Shown here: in pieces, positions 45,501 through 58,400 of the stretch
How positions within the stretch are numbered: the stretch's first letter is position 1
How the letters are laid out: the number at the start of each line of letters is the position of its first letter
NCBI RefSeq assembly: GCF_901709675.1
Contig: NC_051105.1
Span: 5,013,104 to 5,077,103, forward strand
Length of the DNA stretch: 64,000 bases
Direction of reading: 5' to 3'
Source of the DNA: Syngnathus acus
Taxonomy: Eukaryota > Chordata > Actinopteri > Syngnathiformes > Syngnathidae
Notes under the pieces: model-generated
Told to the model about the DNA's origin: nothing
Seen by the model: only the letters and a program-made list of their open reading frames with translations
Databases searched by the model: none
Translations under genes and position numbers: made by a program

Positions 45501-46466
45501 AACGTTGGTGTGGTTTCGCCGGTAACCATTATTACTTCTGACGTTGCGTCAGTCGGAATCGCGAAACCGCAGAAAGCTCTCATCCAAATTGACATCCAAG
45601 TTGAAAACCACGGGAATGTCGCTCAGACTATAAGGTTATCTTGCCGTTCCACTCATTTCATACACGCGCATGCATTTGTGGTGCTTGTCAGTCTTTGTGT
45701 AGCAAAAAATCATCAGTCAGCAATCCAGAGAAGCCCCACCGTGTTGTGTCTTGTCGTCTATGAACGCAGTGACATCAGATAGGCAGGGTTCTGGCGTGGT
45801 GCATCCCCTGCTGACATCACTTCCCACCCAACAGCAACAAACGGCTGGGTTGTTGGGAGAGTCCACTGGATGGGGGGGGAGGAGCGGAGGAGAGGGTGTC
45901 GGTTGAGTCAAGTCCGTGGAATCCATGATTCCTGTGAGCGAGGCTTTGTGTCGGAGGGGAAAACCGGCTACATCATCCCGGCCGGGCCTTTTGTTTACCT
46001 CGCCTGGAAGAAACTCTCCTTTGTTTTGTGCCATGTGCTCCGTCTTTCATCAGCACACACTTAATAGGTGAGAATCGAGATGAATTAGTGAGGGAGGCAG
46101 CGATGGCGGGGCAGGGGGAGGATGACCTTCTGCTGACTCATTTTCACCATTTTCTCTTGTTCTACATCAATAGCCTTCTTGTTTCCATAAAGGACATCAG
46201 TCTCAGAAAATATTTGGAGCAAAATATTTGGTCAAGACGCTTCCTCTGTCCATGCCAAACATCTTGAAGTGCATAATGAAATCAAAAACTAATATTATAA
46301 AATAGAAGGAAACACTTAAGACATTTGAAAGAGGATCTTCAAGAAAGCAGAGTTTTGAATGTCCAAAGTATGTCATTGTAATTATGCTAATCATTGTGTT
46401 CTTCACTTAACAATATATGTGCTTGGGCATGTGTGTTTGCCCGCACATGTCATCTCACTTATTGCA
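42548..46466. other. Intergenic, no gene recognised
   Basis: AT-rich except for a GC-richer block at 44220-44560 with overlapping open frames on both strands (none recognisable) and another at 45770-46060. No RNA gene seen. Confidence 0.6.
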
Positions 46467-46920
46467 CAGGTGTCAAACTCAAGGCCCGTGGGCCAGATCT
46501 GGCCTGTCACATCATTTTATGTGGCCCATAAAAGCAAATGATGTGCATTAACTTCATGTTTCACACATATTTTCCTATCAATCTCCTTTTGAAATTAATG
46601 TAAGAACATATAAACAAATAAAAAACAAAAACTAGTTATTTATCATCATGACCGCCCTACGATTGAAACCATACCATTGATGTGGTCCGTGACAAAAATG
46701 AGCGAGACTCCCTTGCATTAGTGAGTCATTGTGATGATCCTTTGATTATCTCACTTTTATACCATTTAAGATTGGAGGAACAAGCTGATGTTGCAATCGC
46801 CCCACACTTCTTACATTGATGTTTAGAACAAATAAGGGATTCGAACATTTACATTTTGTAAGTGTAAAAGCAAGATAATCATTAATCTTGCTTTACCACT
46901 CCCTGAGAGTTTGACGCTGT
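46467..46920 (+). mobile_element. hAT-type non-autonomous transposon
   Basis: The left end caggtgtcaaactcaaggcc followed by gtgggccagatctggcc is a widespread fish hAT terminus. The right end gagtttgacgctg at about 46907-46919 is its inverted partner. No transposase frame remains. Confidence 0.75.
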
Positions 46921-48602
46921 CATGTGGAAATTCTTTTGCAGATTATTTTTCTTTATAAAAGAAAGACACCGCCAAATTGCAACCAGTTACCTCACAAATC
47001 TTGGAATGCGTATCAGTCGAAATGAACATGGTTCTTGCTTTCATCTGGAAACATCATCCCTGAAAGTTGACTCACTTTCAGCATTTATTACTTGACTCCG
47101 CGACTCTTCCTCTCCTCCTGGAGGTCCACTGAACGAACCAAAGCAACACTCACTCACGTCATTCCGTCCCATTCCATTCAATCCCAACACTTTTTGTGCG
47201 GGGGGATTCCAGGGTCTATGTTTCTTCAAGCGTGTTTTGAAACATCTGCCGCTCCCGCCCAAAGTCAGCTGGGATTGACCTCAGCTTCCCGCCACCCTGA
47301 TAGATTTCATCCCCGGAGTAAAATTAGGATGGGAATTATTCATCTTCATCCCCGGCAAAATGTCTTTATCGCTCATTAGCGATGAGGAATGTTAACAGAT
47401 AACTGTATCTTTTGTTTTAGGATTCAAATGATATTCCCTGACAAGTATACTTCAAAATCAATAGCCGTCTTGATTTGAAGTTGAACCATTAGCCCTGAGT
47501 AGAAGTTGGAAAAAATTGGTGGTGAGCACCCATGCAATCGATAGCCTCCTTGCTTTGAAAATGATCAGTTAGCCTCTCCCTTGAGCCCCGAGTAATCTTT
47601 AACAATTTCAAGATGTTTGGTAGAAAATTGAACATGTCAGAGTGCTGTATGTAAAATTATGGCCCTTCAAAAACAATAGACATCTTCCTTTTACAATATA
47701 GGCCAAAAATCTGTTGTCTATTGTGAAGCTCATTGATCATGTAACTCAGAACTTGACGGATATATGAATGGAGAGATTTGCGAAACTGAGAGAACAGACA
47801 CACTGTTTTGTAGAACCTGAAATGACCCCTCAAAATACATTTACTCATTTCTCTTGGCAGTTGAAATGCTTGTGTAAGATAAATTGCGCAAGTTTGATGA
47901 TCAGTGGTAAGATACAAAGTGCCTCGCACTCCACATTAGCATTAGCAGCTAGCTTTGTTGTGCGCAATAACAAGCATGTCGACTGTCATGTCTGGGACAT
48001 TCAGGTTTGGTCATTGTGGTTATCTCAACAATGTGTCTTCTATTTCTTAATCCACGTACAGCAAACATCTGGGACTGCACATCACTGAAGATCATTAGGC
48101 TTGTTTCCAGTATTTAAGACATGAATCACTGGATGTCTGGTGGAAAATTTTGGCATGGTGGAATTTTTGGGGTACCAGACGAAAATGGTACCAAATTGCA
48201 CGCACTACAACTCCAGTTACCTCAAAAATGTTGTATGACATATCTTTCTTGTTTTACTAGTCAACATTAATTACTGGATGTTTTACGATATCTGGTGGAA
48301 GTATTTTGTTTTTTTGCATTAGGGATTTTTTGTTTTTGCCATGCATGATTGCAATTCCAAACTATTAGTATGCAAAAACCTGGAACCACTTAAAATCTGT
48401 TTTTGCTTTAAAATAGCAAAACCATTCTCTAGGGCAAATGTCTTAATTCGTGATTTAATTAATAATTGAAACCTACCGTGTCCCAGCTGACCCTGAACTG
48501 GTCACCAGCCAGTTGCAGATTTTTTACAGTACGGCTTGGCTTGAAATAGTCAGTGGTGATCATGAGAATTGCCACCATCAGCAGAGCTGTTGATAATAAA
48601 CC

Positions 48603-48603
<1 letters not shown>
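46921..48603. other. Intergenic, repeat fragments only
   Basis: Minus-strand piece of the teleost interspersed repeat at 47262-47305 and a plus-strand piece at 48475-48523. The rest is not recognised. Confidence 0.6.
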
Positions 48604-48636
<33 letters not shown>

Positions 48637-48662
48637 CATTCATTCATTCATTCATTTATTCA
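48604..48662. repeat. (ATTG)n/(ATTC)n microsatellite
   Basis: About seven ATTG units followed by about six ATTC units. Confidence 0.95.
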
Positions 48663-48958
48663 ATTTTAACACAGCTCATCCTGTTCACTTCTTCAACTTC
48701 AATTTTATCTTACAACTCTATCATCAACTGTGCTCCATTGTGTGTGTGTATGACCCCCTGGCGCTGTGAAAGAGAGCAGCGTGGGAGCGGCGGGGTGGAG
48801 AACGCTATAGCGAGCGAGAGATAAGAGTTTCCCTGCAGGAGGGAAGGGATGAATCATTGAAGATGATGAGAGTGGACGGCAGGCGGGCAGGCTGACACCT
48901 CTGCTTATGACTCTGATATCATCAGTCACGTATTGCATGACACCCAACAAATGAAGAA

Positions 48959-49028
48959 ATCAAAATAAAAGGCTCTGTTGTGTCTGTTCAGTAAATGTGA
49001 ATAATCTGGACAGAGCCTTTATTTTGAT
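48959..49028 (+). other. Unassigned 70-nt hairpin
   Basis: 48959-48978 and 49010-49028 are complementary over 19 bp with one bulged A, enclosing a 31-nt loop. No simple repeat and no known repeat word lies within it. It could be an RNA hairpin, a conserved non-coding element or a short MITE. Confidence 0.7.
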
Positions 49029-49034
49029 GACCTC

Positions 49035-50201
49035 ATCGTACCTCCTTCATGACAGCGGGGAAGCGGGAGGTCAAGTCCGGGAGATCCAGCTGATGTCATC
49101 ACTTGGACTATGTGTGTGTGTGTGTGTGTTTCCCTCTCTCTTCCTATTCTTCCTTCTATTTGTTTCCATGACAACAGATCACCTTTAGTACCGACAAGTC
49201 ATGACCAAACACTAAATGAAGTCACTCTGCAGCTAAGCGCTTGAAGCGAATTCGAGGAATAATGTTACAAAGAAGTGCGTAATGTGAGAGGAAGCCGGGG
49301 AGCAAACAGGAAGTAGCGAGGGGTGAGCGGATGTGGGAGACAGAAGGGGGTGGGGCATATTGGCAGTGTTCCACTTGACGTCATGAAGTTCACTTTCCCT
49401 GTGACTGTCTGGTCACATGAGTATATATTAGAACTAAATTAAAGTGCATTAGAGACTTGATGATTTTTTGGTGATTTTTGTTACTTCTAATACTGAAGAC
49501 CAGTTTGCAAGAGGTGTTTGATGGTCAAAATGCTTTGGAAGTTGACCTCTTCCAACATTTGATTCAAATGATCAGATTTTCGACTGATTATTTCTACAGT
49601 ACTAGAAAATCATTGTCTCATCGTTGGGGATTTGTTTTTTCAAACGGGTCCATAAGCCTCATGAGGTCCTTGGGGTCGCTTTGTTGGTGACACGTGATAT
49701 AATATTCAGGCATGTTTTCCTCTATAGTGACAATGTCAGCTCTTTCTTTCTCACCAGCCCATGCGAATGAACCGAAAGCCAATCCCTCCAACGAGCGGAA
49801 CATCCCCTGGATTCAAATATAAACTTTTGATTAAACCGCAGATCCATGTGATATTTTGCTGAGATGGGATGGTGGAGGACCAAACAAAGGGGGCAGCACA
49901 AGGGCGTTGCTATGGAGGCAATAGCTTCGAGCGCGTGGAAAGATGATCCTTTGAGTGTTTGTGTGTGTAGCGTGAAGACTTGGAGTGGGCCTGTTACCAC
50001 AGAGGATGTGGGAGTGAGGGATGAGACACATTTATGGCCCTCCGTGACTTCTTGTATGAAGCCTCTTCATCTGATGAAAAAGCAGGATAAAAAAAATGGG
50101 GGCTTCTTTCAAGATGAGCGTGTCCTTATTGTGGAGAAGTTATCATTTGTAACTTTTCAGCTCATCAAAGACTCGTACATCATCCTGTCATCAGATCTGT
50201 G
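49035..50201. other. Intergenic
   Basis: Short TG tract at 49109-49129 and the repeat word catgaggtccttgggg at 49660-49675. No gene seen. Confidence 0.6.
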
Positions 50202-50395
50202 CAACCAGTCTACATGTGTTTTGTTGACTTGGAAATAGCGTTCGGCCATGTTCCCCGGGGAGTCCTGTGGTGGTCTCTCCAGACGTATGGACCTTTTGGT
50301 CCCTGAAAGACCAGAGCCAGAGTTTGGCCTGCATTGCTGGCAGTGTGTTAGATTCATTTCCAGTGAGGGTGGCGGAAATTCTAGGCATAGGCGAG
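50202..50395 (+). pseudogene. Non-LTR retrotransposon reverse transcriptase fragment
   Basis: The plus-strand translation reads QPVYMCFVDLEIAFGHVPRG up to VLW from 50202, the palm motif A region of fish LINE reverse transcriptases. After a frame change, DQSQSLACIAGSVLDSFPVR continues the same protein. It is frameshifted and truncated at both ends, so inactive. Confidence 0.8.
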
Positions 50396-52244
50396 GAGTC
50401 AAAACGATTCGATTTGGTGGCCTCACGATTGCGTCTCTCCATTCTTATAGCACACCCATGCGACATCCATGATTTCACGATACAAATTGAAATATGGACT
50501 CGTCAGATCACAGCACACTAACCCCACCCACCAAGACCAATGTACAGAGTTGACTGTTAAGTTGGCAGTTTTAACATGGTAGACGGACTTAAAAAGATCA
50601 TCAAAGCAAATGATGACAGCCCGATAATGTGATAACTCCCAAATCGCTGTCCCAAACTTCCTACTCCATTTTCTAGCCCGAGGTGTCAAAAGATCGGCGC
50701 CGACCCAACGAGTAACAACCCCGCCCTCTACCCGCTCTTCACTGACGCAGCACACGATCTGGCAGCAAATAGCTGCAACCCGATGCAAAATAAGACGGGT
50801 TCTCACGGCGTTATTAACGACCCCCTGAGTGGGAGACGGCACCACAGCACCACATCCAGCGCCGGTGCCAGGACCGAGGCCTCGCCAAAGCGCAGGAGGA
50901 CTTGCAGCTCCAAAACGGTGGTCTGTTGAAAAAAAAAAAAATCACGACCTCTATGTGATGTAAAAGGGCATGTAAATATAACCAAAATCGTGTGCGTGGT
51001 TTGATGAAGCTAGAAAGTATTAAACGAGCATCGCGCCCTGAGGTTTATTGGTCAGTGGCAGACGTGTGTGTGTGTGGCGAGGGGGTTTGTGCTGTAGGTG
51101 GGGGGAGTCTGGAACCTCGCTTCGTTTCGTCAACTGCTCTGCCTAAAATAACTTGTTCCTGGAAAACCTGATTTAAGTCCATGCTGACGTGAGTAATTTC
51201 AAAAAGCATGGTAATGTCTTTGCCCCACTAAAATGATGCACATATCTCCAACTGTGAGCTATTCATTCAAACACACAACAAAACTTACTTTTGTTTTTGG
51301 GGACAAATTGTTTTCAGACATGATTTTTTGTTGGATAGCAACAACATATAGGCTACTGCAATCGGGCTTGTTGTCATAGGCTGCTTTTACATTGCATGGT
51401 TTAATGATACAATATCATTTTTTATTGTTGATATGCAGCAACCCAATGCAAATCGAAACACAAACACACTTCCAATGCGAGTACGTGTATAGCCGAAACA
51501 AACAGGTATAGCCGATTAATTTGAGATTGATGTCATTGAACTACACTAATTCCTGATACATGCAGCAAATATGATTCCTGGAGGTATTGAAAAATCTACT
51601 TTTCATTTTCCTAAGAAAAAAACTATATTCCTGTAAGATTACTCCTATTTACTCCACAAATTAAGAAAGATTCTCGTTAAAAAATAAAGTATTTTCATCA
51701 AATAAAACCCAATATCTTGCTTTTTTCTTAACCCACACCACCAGAAAACAATTTTATTCTTGCGAGAGTAGTAGAGTAGTACACCTTTCTGGAAAATATG
51801 ACTTTTTCATATCGTTAAAACATTTTCTGAGAAGAATTTGACCTAAATAAAATTGTTCTGATAACACACATTTGATGCTGGGTTGCCCTCTTAGGTGTAA
51901 ATTATATGTGCAGCCAAATGTGGCCAACTCCAAATTGAAATCCGATTTTGTAATAACTATTTGCAAACATTTAGGGCGCAATATTGGCAGGGGTGTGGAC
52001 ACGCGAAGGGAGTGGGTGCGTCACGTGTTCCTGTGCTTGCGATAAGGACAGGCGCACCACCTGCAGCGCGCTCACTCACTCGCTTAGCTCCACCTGGATT
52101 TAGCAGTGAGACAGGAGCAAAGGGGGAGTTTCACTTCGCACTTACTGTGCGTATACTTCAGCCCACCCACTTCACCACTGACACACGCGCGCACTCTCTC
52201 TCATTGCTTCACTTCAGCGCGTCCACTGAGTCCCATCTGCACGT
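50396..52244. other. Region upstream of tnfsf11
   Basis: 50640-50900 is CpG-richer. From about 51960 to 52244 the sequence becomes GC-rich and should include the tnfsf11 promoter and 5' UTR. I see no clear TATA box. The 140-residue minus-strand frame at 50423-50845 has no recognisable features. Confidence 0.5.
51960..52244 (+). promoter_or_regulatory. tnfsf11: Probable tnfsf11 promoter and 5' UTR
   Basis: The base composition shifts to GC-rich just ahead of the first exon. Nothing more specific than position and composition supports this. Confidence 0.35.
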
Positions 52245-52457
52245 ATGCACGGGAGCATGGCAGCCGCTCATGGCGAGTATAGAGGCTACCTGCGCACGAC
52301 CGTGGACGTGGAGGGCGGCCACCACCGCCTCCACCCGGCGGCCGGCTCGGAGCACTCGCACCGGTCGCTCCTGTTCGGCACCTTGTTGATCATGGGATTG
52401 CTCCAGGTGGCGTCCAGCGTGGCCATCCTGCTGCACCTGACGGGCTATTTGCAAGAG
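52245..52457 (+). CDS. tnfsf11: tnfsf11 exon 1: cytoplasmic tail and transmembrane helix
   Basis: 71 codons, donor gtaagg. It encodes a short His-rich cytoplasmic tail with EYRGYLRTTVDVEGG, then a hydrophobic helix without charges, ending HLTGYLQE. The layout matches RANKL exon 1. Confidence 0.92.
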
Positions 52458-55400
52458 GTAAGGAGCTGCTGCCCTTTTTTTGTTTTGTTTCTAAGTCGGT
52501 TGTTTTGTGCAGTGGAGTTAAAATCGCTTGCGCAATTTTACAATGTCATAAAAGCTGACAAGTTGGAAAGGAAGCGGCATGCTTTTAAACTTGTTGTTTC
52601 ATATGCTCCGCCGTTTACACGGAACTTAAATCAATAAATAAAAATATCCAACGTATCATCTTGCACCGCGCAGATGTTTCCACTGGACTGTGCACGCCAG
52701 ATGTTATTTGTATTTTATATGTGCAAGATAAGCAGTGCAGTATAAACAAGATTCCTTAAAGTTCAGAAGAACTTGAGATGTTCCAACATGCAAAGTACAA
52801 AAAAAAAGCATTAAAAGCAGAAAAAATAAACAAAATAAATTCACGCCTCATTTGTTTTTTGTCAGGTCATTATGAAAGCCCATCGCTTCATTTACAATAA
52901 TATTTACATTGTGCCACGATCGGCTTTTTTTGGAGACTTTGTGGTGGTTTTTGGGCAATTGGATGATGGTCGTGTTGAGACAAGCCAAAAAGGAGCAGAC
53001 CACATTTGAGCTGTGTCAGGGTGCTTCGGGTTCACCTGGAAAGCATCCGGCTGACTTTCTGCTGGTCTCTCACGCTCAGTGTGTTTATGAAATGATATGC
53101 TTTCACTTCATCTTCTGCATAAACACTTTGCAGAGTGCCTTTAAACAAACTCACTCTAGCAGTGCAAGTGTGCATATCAGACACTTAAAATAGGTCAGGA
53201 TGGTTACCATGTACATTGGATTTGACCGTAAATCGTTCTTACTGTATAAATAAGTTGTGTTTTATTTTTCTTGTTGATAATAGGACAACCTACTTCATGG
53301 TATGCGCTACTCAAACATACTTAATTGTATATATGGCTTGCTTGGCTGGAAAAATGGTATTTAAAAACAATATTTCATGTACGACTATGTCGAATATACA
53401 GTCAACTTTAAACGAGAGTAATGAATAAACATCTTGTAGCATGCACACTTTGACCCTTATATGGACTGCAAATGAGAGTCTTTTTATTTATTTTTTCTTT
53501 GCTCAGTGATGTTATACAATTGTCTCCTGTTTCCTGACAGTGAGAGGCTGAGGATAGGTGCTAAGTTTTAATATATTGTTTTGAGCTTGTGGTGGGTACT
53601 TTACTTTTTTTATGGTCGGATTTTCAGCAGTTGCCGTCTGGAATGTAACTTACCCCACTTCATTTTTTTGTCAAAGATGTATTGCTAGAAATCTTTGGAT
53701 ACAAGAGTAAAGGCTCAATACGATGACGAAGCAGCCATCATAAATGGCAAAATTGCGAAATTCAAACATCAAATGTGAGAGTAGAAATAAAACATTTCAT
53801 TTAACGACCTGGAATAGTTGACATCTTGGCTTCTTACTTTGACTAAAACAGCATTGACATGAGCCTCAAGGCTAGATAGTGGTTAGCATGGTGTGAATCA
53901 GCTGAGAATGTGGCAAACAACATTTTTTTACATCTCTGATGCGTATATTGATCGTCATCTACTGTAATATATTTTATGAATGAGTGACTTAAAAGTACTA
54001 AACTACTAATGTTGAAAATAGAGCTTTGTGCCATTTAGATTATGTAACATGCATTTTCTGAAGTAGCTAAGAGTTCAACTTCACCGTCAAAGAAATGTTC
54101 CGAAAAAAAAAACATTACCGCCATTACTACTCCAAAGTCCCGTGTTGCTCTACATCATAACTGTTGTTCTTGATTCTGGTCGACTAATCGGTTCAATCAG
54201 CGATCCTGCATGTAACTTGAGAAATCAAAAAGCTGGGATTGGCCCTATAGCTCAGTCTGCAAAGACTTGGCTTGGGCCTGAGGGTCGTGAGGCTCACAGG
54301 TTCATGACCTGCTCTTAACCACAATATGGAAGTTGGGACTGCTTGGTGGAGAGAACACATCTGACAGCCATATTCAAGAAATATGAGTACTTCTGACATA
54401 CACTTGGCATTTATACCCAAACTGAAGATACTTTGTTTGTATAAGCATAGTATTTGTTGCTGGGTGTAGGCCAGCAGAGGGAGAAGAGTGACTGTGTTTA
54501 ATTTGACTGGTTTGGAATGGTGTTGGGATACCAGTCAGAGTCAGACTCTTCCTCGAGGTGGAGCTCTGGCAGAAGAACGCGCAGAGGCTTTGTCTAGCTG
54601 ATGACAGGGGGAGCATGCTTGCATGAGTCAGGAAAGACGCAGTCTGGCACTAGACCATCATCCGCCTTCAACACCTGCACGACTTTCCCAGAGATCTTGG
54701 AGACGAGCGCAGGAATGCTGCTCTGATTATTCACATCGTTTTTTACGGGGAGTGTTTTTTTTTCCTTCCCCTCATTGTGTGCAAGCCCCAAAGCCTTGTT
54801 GACACAGTCGTGTAAAAAGAACCACGCTCCAAATCACTTTGACTTTTAAGCCTGCTACTTGGGAATGCTGGGTGAACTTTGGAAAATAACTGCGCACGCA
54901 CACACTGATACGAGCAGCCTGGACTTCAATGTTTTAAAGAGTTATTCAACTACATAAATGTCAAGAAAGTGCTTACAAAGCACATTCTCAGAGGAGGCGT
55001 GATGATGCACTGACTTCTGTCTCCTCTTCCTGTCTGTCTCCAGGTAGATCTGACCACTGCTCCACGTCGGCCCATTGAAGTGAGTCCAACGCCTTATGTA
55101 TGCTCATTTTAAAGAACACACTGTATGGTAGCCAATGTTTGGTAATTACTTGCCAAAGAAACCGGGGGCAACGCAACACTGAACTATGAGGCAAATTATA
55201 AGCTTGAAGAAAGACTGCTCTGAAAATGTTTGTAGGCCAAAAAAGTACAAATGAAAAAAAAAAAAGCCCTGTCTAATGAAAAATGTCATCGAAAATATAA
55301 TCCAAAAGGACAAAAAACAAGTCCATACTGCACTAGGTAGCAGAAGCCAATCTGTTAGTCATTTCTGGAGAAGGCACTGTAATGAAAACGAAAATGGGAA

Positions 55401-58400
55401 AACACACAAACGGCAAGTAAGGAGGTCAACAAAATAAAAACAAAACTGTTTGAGAGTACATTCCAAAACAACAAATGGCTTTATGCTATACTGCAACACT
55501 AAAAGCCCACCAAAAGCTTGAAAAAAGCAATTTCTGGCAAAGAAAAAAAAATAAATAAATGAAGTTCCTGATAAAGAAGACGATCTTAAGCAGTAATCCA
55601 TGCAAAGAAATGATGCACACTGTCATTATAAGACAAAATGGACCCTAAATAAATCAAGCAAAAACATTTTGGGGAGTTTTTCGAGAGACTTAAAATGTTA
55701 CGTTTTTGGAGAGACTTAAAATGTTAAGATAAAAGTCAAATTAAATTAAATTTCATAAAAGCATTAAGGAACACAGCCTTAAGTCAAAGCGAGATAGCGG
55801 TAAGCATTTGAAAGCATTCCAAGGTAACTACATTCACTTAGGGGCATAATCAGCAACTGGAGTGTTGTGGTTATGTCGTTGACACCTGAAATAATGAGCC
55901 ATTTTATGGCTGCTGTATTTGCTTTACCCGCCAAAAACGTTCTGTCATTTTATTATGAAAGTAGCCTGTGGCTGAGGAAAAAAAAAAAAATCAACTTTAT
56001 GACATGATATGCTCACAAAAGTGTCAGTTTGTATTATTATGTCCATAGAGTTGAACTAATTGTGACACAGACTGTAAAATGGAGATCATATACACATGCG
56101 CTGAATGTTTGAGGACCCAGATGCTCAATAGCCGCTGGTGATTGGTCAAATGATGGATATTTGTGTGGAATGAATTTCATACCTTTCTCCTGGAACCTTT
56201 AGGCCCTCAGGCAATTTCTGTTGCTACAAGAATATGATCCGATTGTGAATTTGCGTACATGCAAGACAGTAAATTCCTAATTATATTTGCAGGTTCTTTA
56301 TTTAGATTAAAACTAGAACAAGATATTTCCAGCTTAGTCCCTCATTTTATAACGAGGTCATTTATTTTGGATTTCTTTTGAAAGGATGAGCCAATGTCTA
56401 TGCCCAACACTCAACCCATGTTGCACTTAAGGTCCAACATGAGATTGCTAGGCTGGGTGGACTGGTCATTAGTCCGGTTTTGAAACCTTAGTGGAGAGAC
56501 GGAACGGACAGGTTGGGCCTAAGACGAGCTCTCTTCATGTGATTACTGTAGATGCAAATCTGTTAAATAAACTCAAAGTTACATCTTATGGACGGTGACT
56601 GTTTAATAGTGAATGCTAACATCAGAACTGAGCATGTGCCAACATGTCTGCCTCATTTGGCATGTCTTCTCTCTGTAGCAACACTGCAGGGTTGCTTCAG
56701 GGTTTTGGAACGGTGATCTTGTTCTTTTCTTGAAACCTATTCAAGGGATGCCACAGTTAATCACTCCATTTCATCTCTTCTTGTCCTTTGAATCTTCTGC
56801 TTCTAACTCTACAAGTCTTCAACAGCTTATCCATAAGTCACCTCTTGGGTCTTCATCCTATCTGGCTGCTCCATTTCCAGCATATTTACCTCGATACACC
56901 ATCCTTGCGTATGTCCAAGTCTGGCCTGGATGTTTTGTCCTCCACGGGATACGGAATGAGCTCATGTCTCTCTGATGAGCTCATTCTGTGCATCCGTCTT
57001 ATAATGATCAACTAAGCACTTGCAGTATTGAGATGTAAAAACAAAATAGTCACTATTCAGGAGAATGACACGGTCTAGCTTTTCCTCCAGCTGTCATTTC
57101 ATGTCCATGCAGTGACATCCAGCTCTTCAAAAATCTTCATGGCGCTCTCTCGGCTTTCTCGTCGTTTGATGCTCCACGAATGGCCTTCCTCAACCTGCGT
57201 AGATTCCCGCTAAATACTGCTTCATTTTTTGACTTATGTCTTTTTCCTCAAAGCGACCAGCACCTCCAGGTGATAGATGGCATGGCAAGGAACTTCGAGC
57301 ACAAGCTTGTCGTTGGCACTTGCTCTATGTTGTGGAAAATCATTTTCCACTCCTTCACTGCCAGCTCCCTCATTCCCTTTGAGCCAGGTGTTCTGTTCGG
57401 GTCGTGAAAAGACAAAGAGAAAGCAAACCGGCCACAGAGTTAATCCTTTGATGGTCGCTGAGCAAGGGTATCTAGAATTATACCGACATGTCGGTTTGAA
57501 CTCCAAAGTCTATGGCGACGTTACTTTTACTGGATGAATTCCACTGACTTATCAACAAACCTTTTTTTTCTTCAAGAGGTATTTTGAGAGATACTTGATC
57601 TGCCAACGGTTCTCAAAAACCATCACACACCTCCTCATTAATTTCCTTTTTTCTTGCGCCAGTTGTTGGCTCGGTCGGTATAATATTGTCGGCATTGCTG
57701 AGAGATCTGTGCCAGAATACGTTTCTCAGGTAGACCAGAATCAAATCAGGCCCAATGGCAATCCATACAAAAAAAAAAAAAACAGTTGTGTATTTTACAT
57801 TATTCAATATGGGGACACACCTTTCTCCTGGCTCGTCCACTAATATCGAAATCTCATTGGTAATTCAGCGTCATGGCAACACCGCATTTTTCTTTTTATC
57901 ACCAGCCAGAAACAAGATGATTTTGAAGTTATGTTGATGTAAAGGGGATAAATATTGTTGCTTTCAAGCCAGCTGTGAGTTGGCGGTAACTGTTTACTTG
58001 CTTGGAAACCATGTTTGGAGTGAACTAGACAGCTCTGTCTCGACTGCCGTCAAGTGCACGCATTGAAAGACTTGATGATCATTCCAAATGACAGCTGTGG
58101 TGAAACATAGAATGGGTGTCTTGCTGGTGTTTTGGGGTCGGTTTGTCGTTTTACATTTTCCCTGCCCCTTTGTCACAATTTGTCGTCTCGTTGACTTTTT
58201 GCGGTAGGAAGTACAGACGGAGCCGGTGCTGAACGCGCTGAGAGCTCCCAAGAAAAACCGACGCTTGAAGAACCAGAAGGAGAGCCCACCCTCCGCCCAC
58301 CTTCCCATCGAGGTGCATCAACAGTTGGCTAAGCGTGAGTCCTCTTCATTCATTAGAAGTGCATGGAACTCAATTGTGTGACTCATTTTTTTTTCCCTAA

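Noticed and set aside
48959-49028. Calling the hairpin a microRNA gene
   Set aside because: The stem of about 19 bp is shorter than typical Drosha substrates and I recognise no mature miRNA sequence.
50423-50845. 140-codon minus-strand frame
   Set aside because: No family features. The left part overlaps decayed sequence beside a LINE fragment.
54240-54315. Possible tRNA gene
   Set aside because: The A and B boxes are present, but acceptor and anticodon stems do not pair and a SINE body follows.
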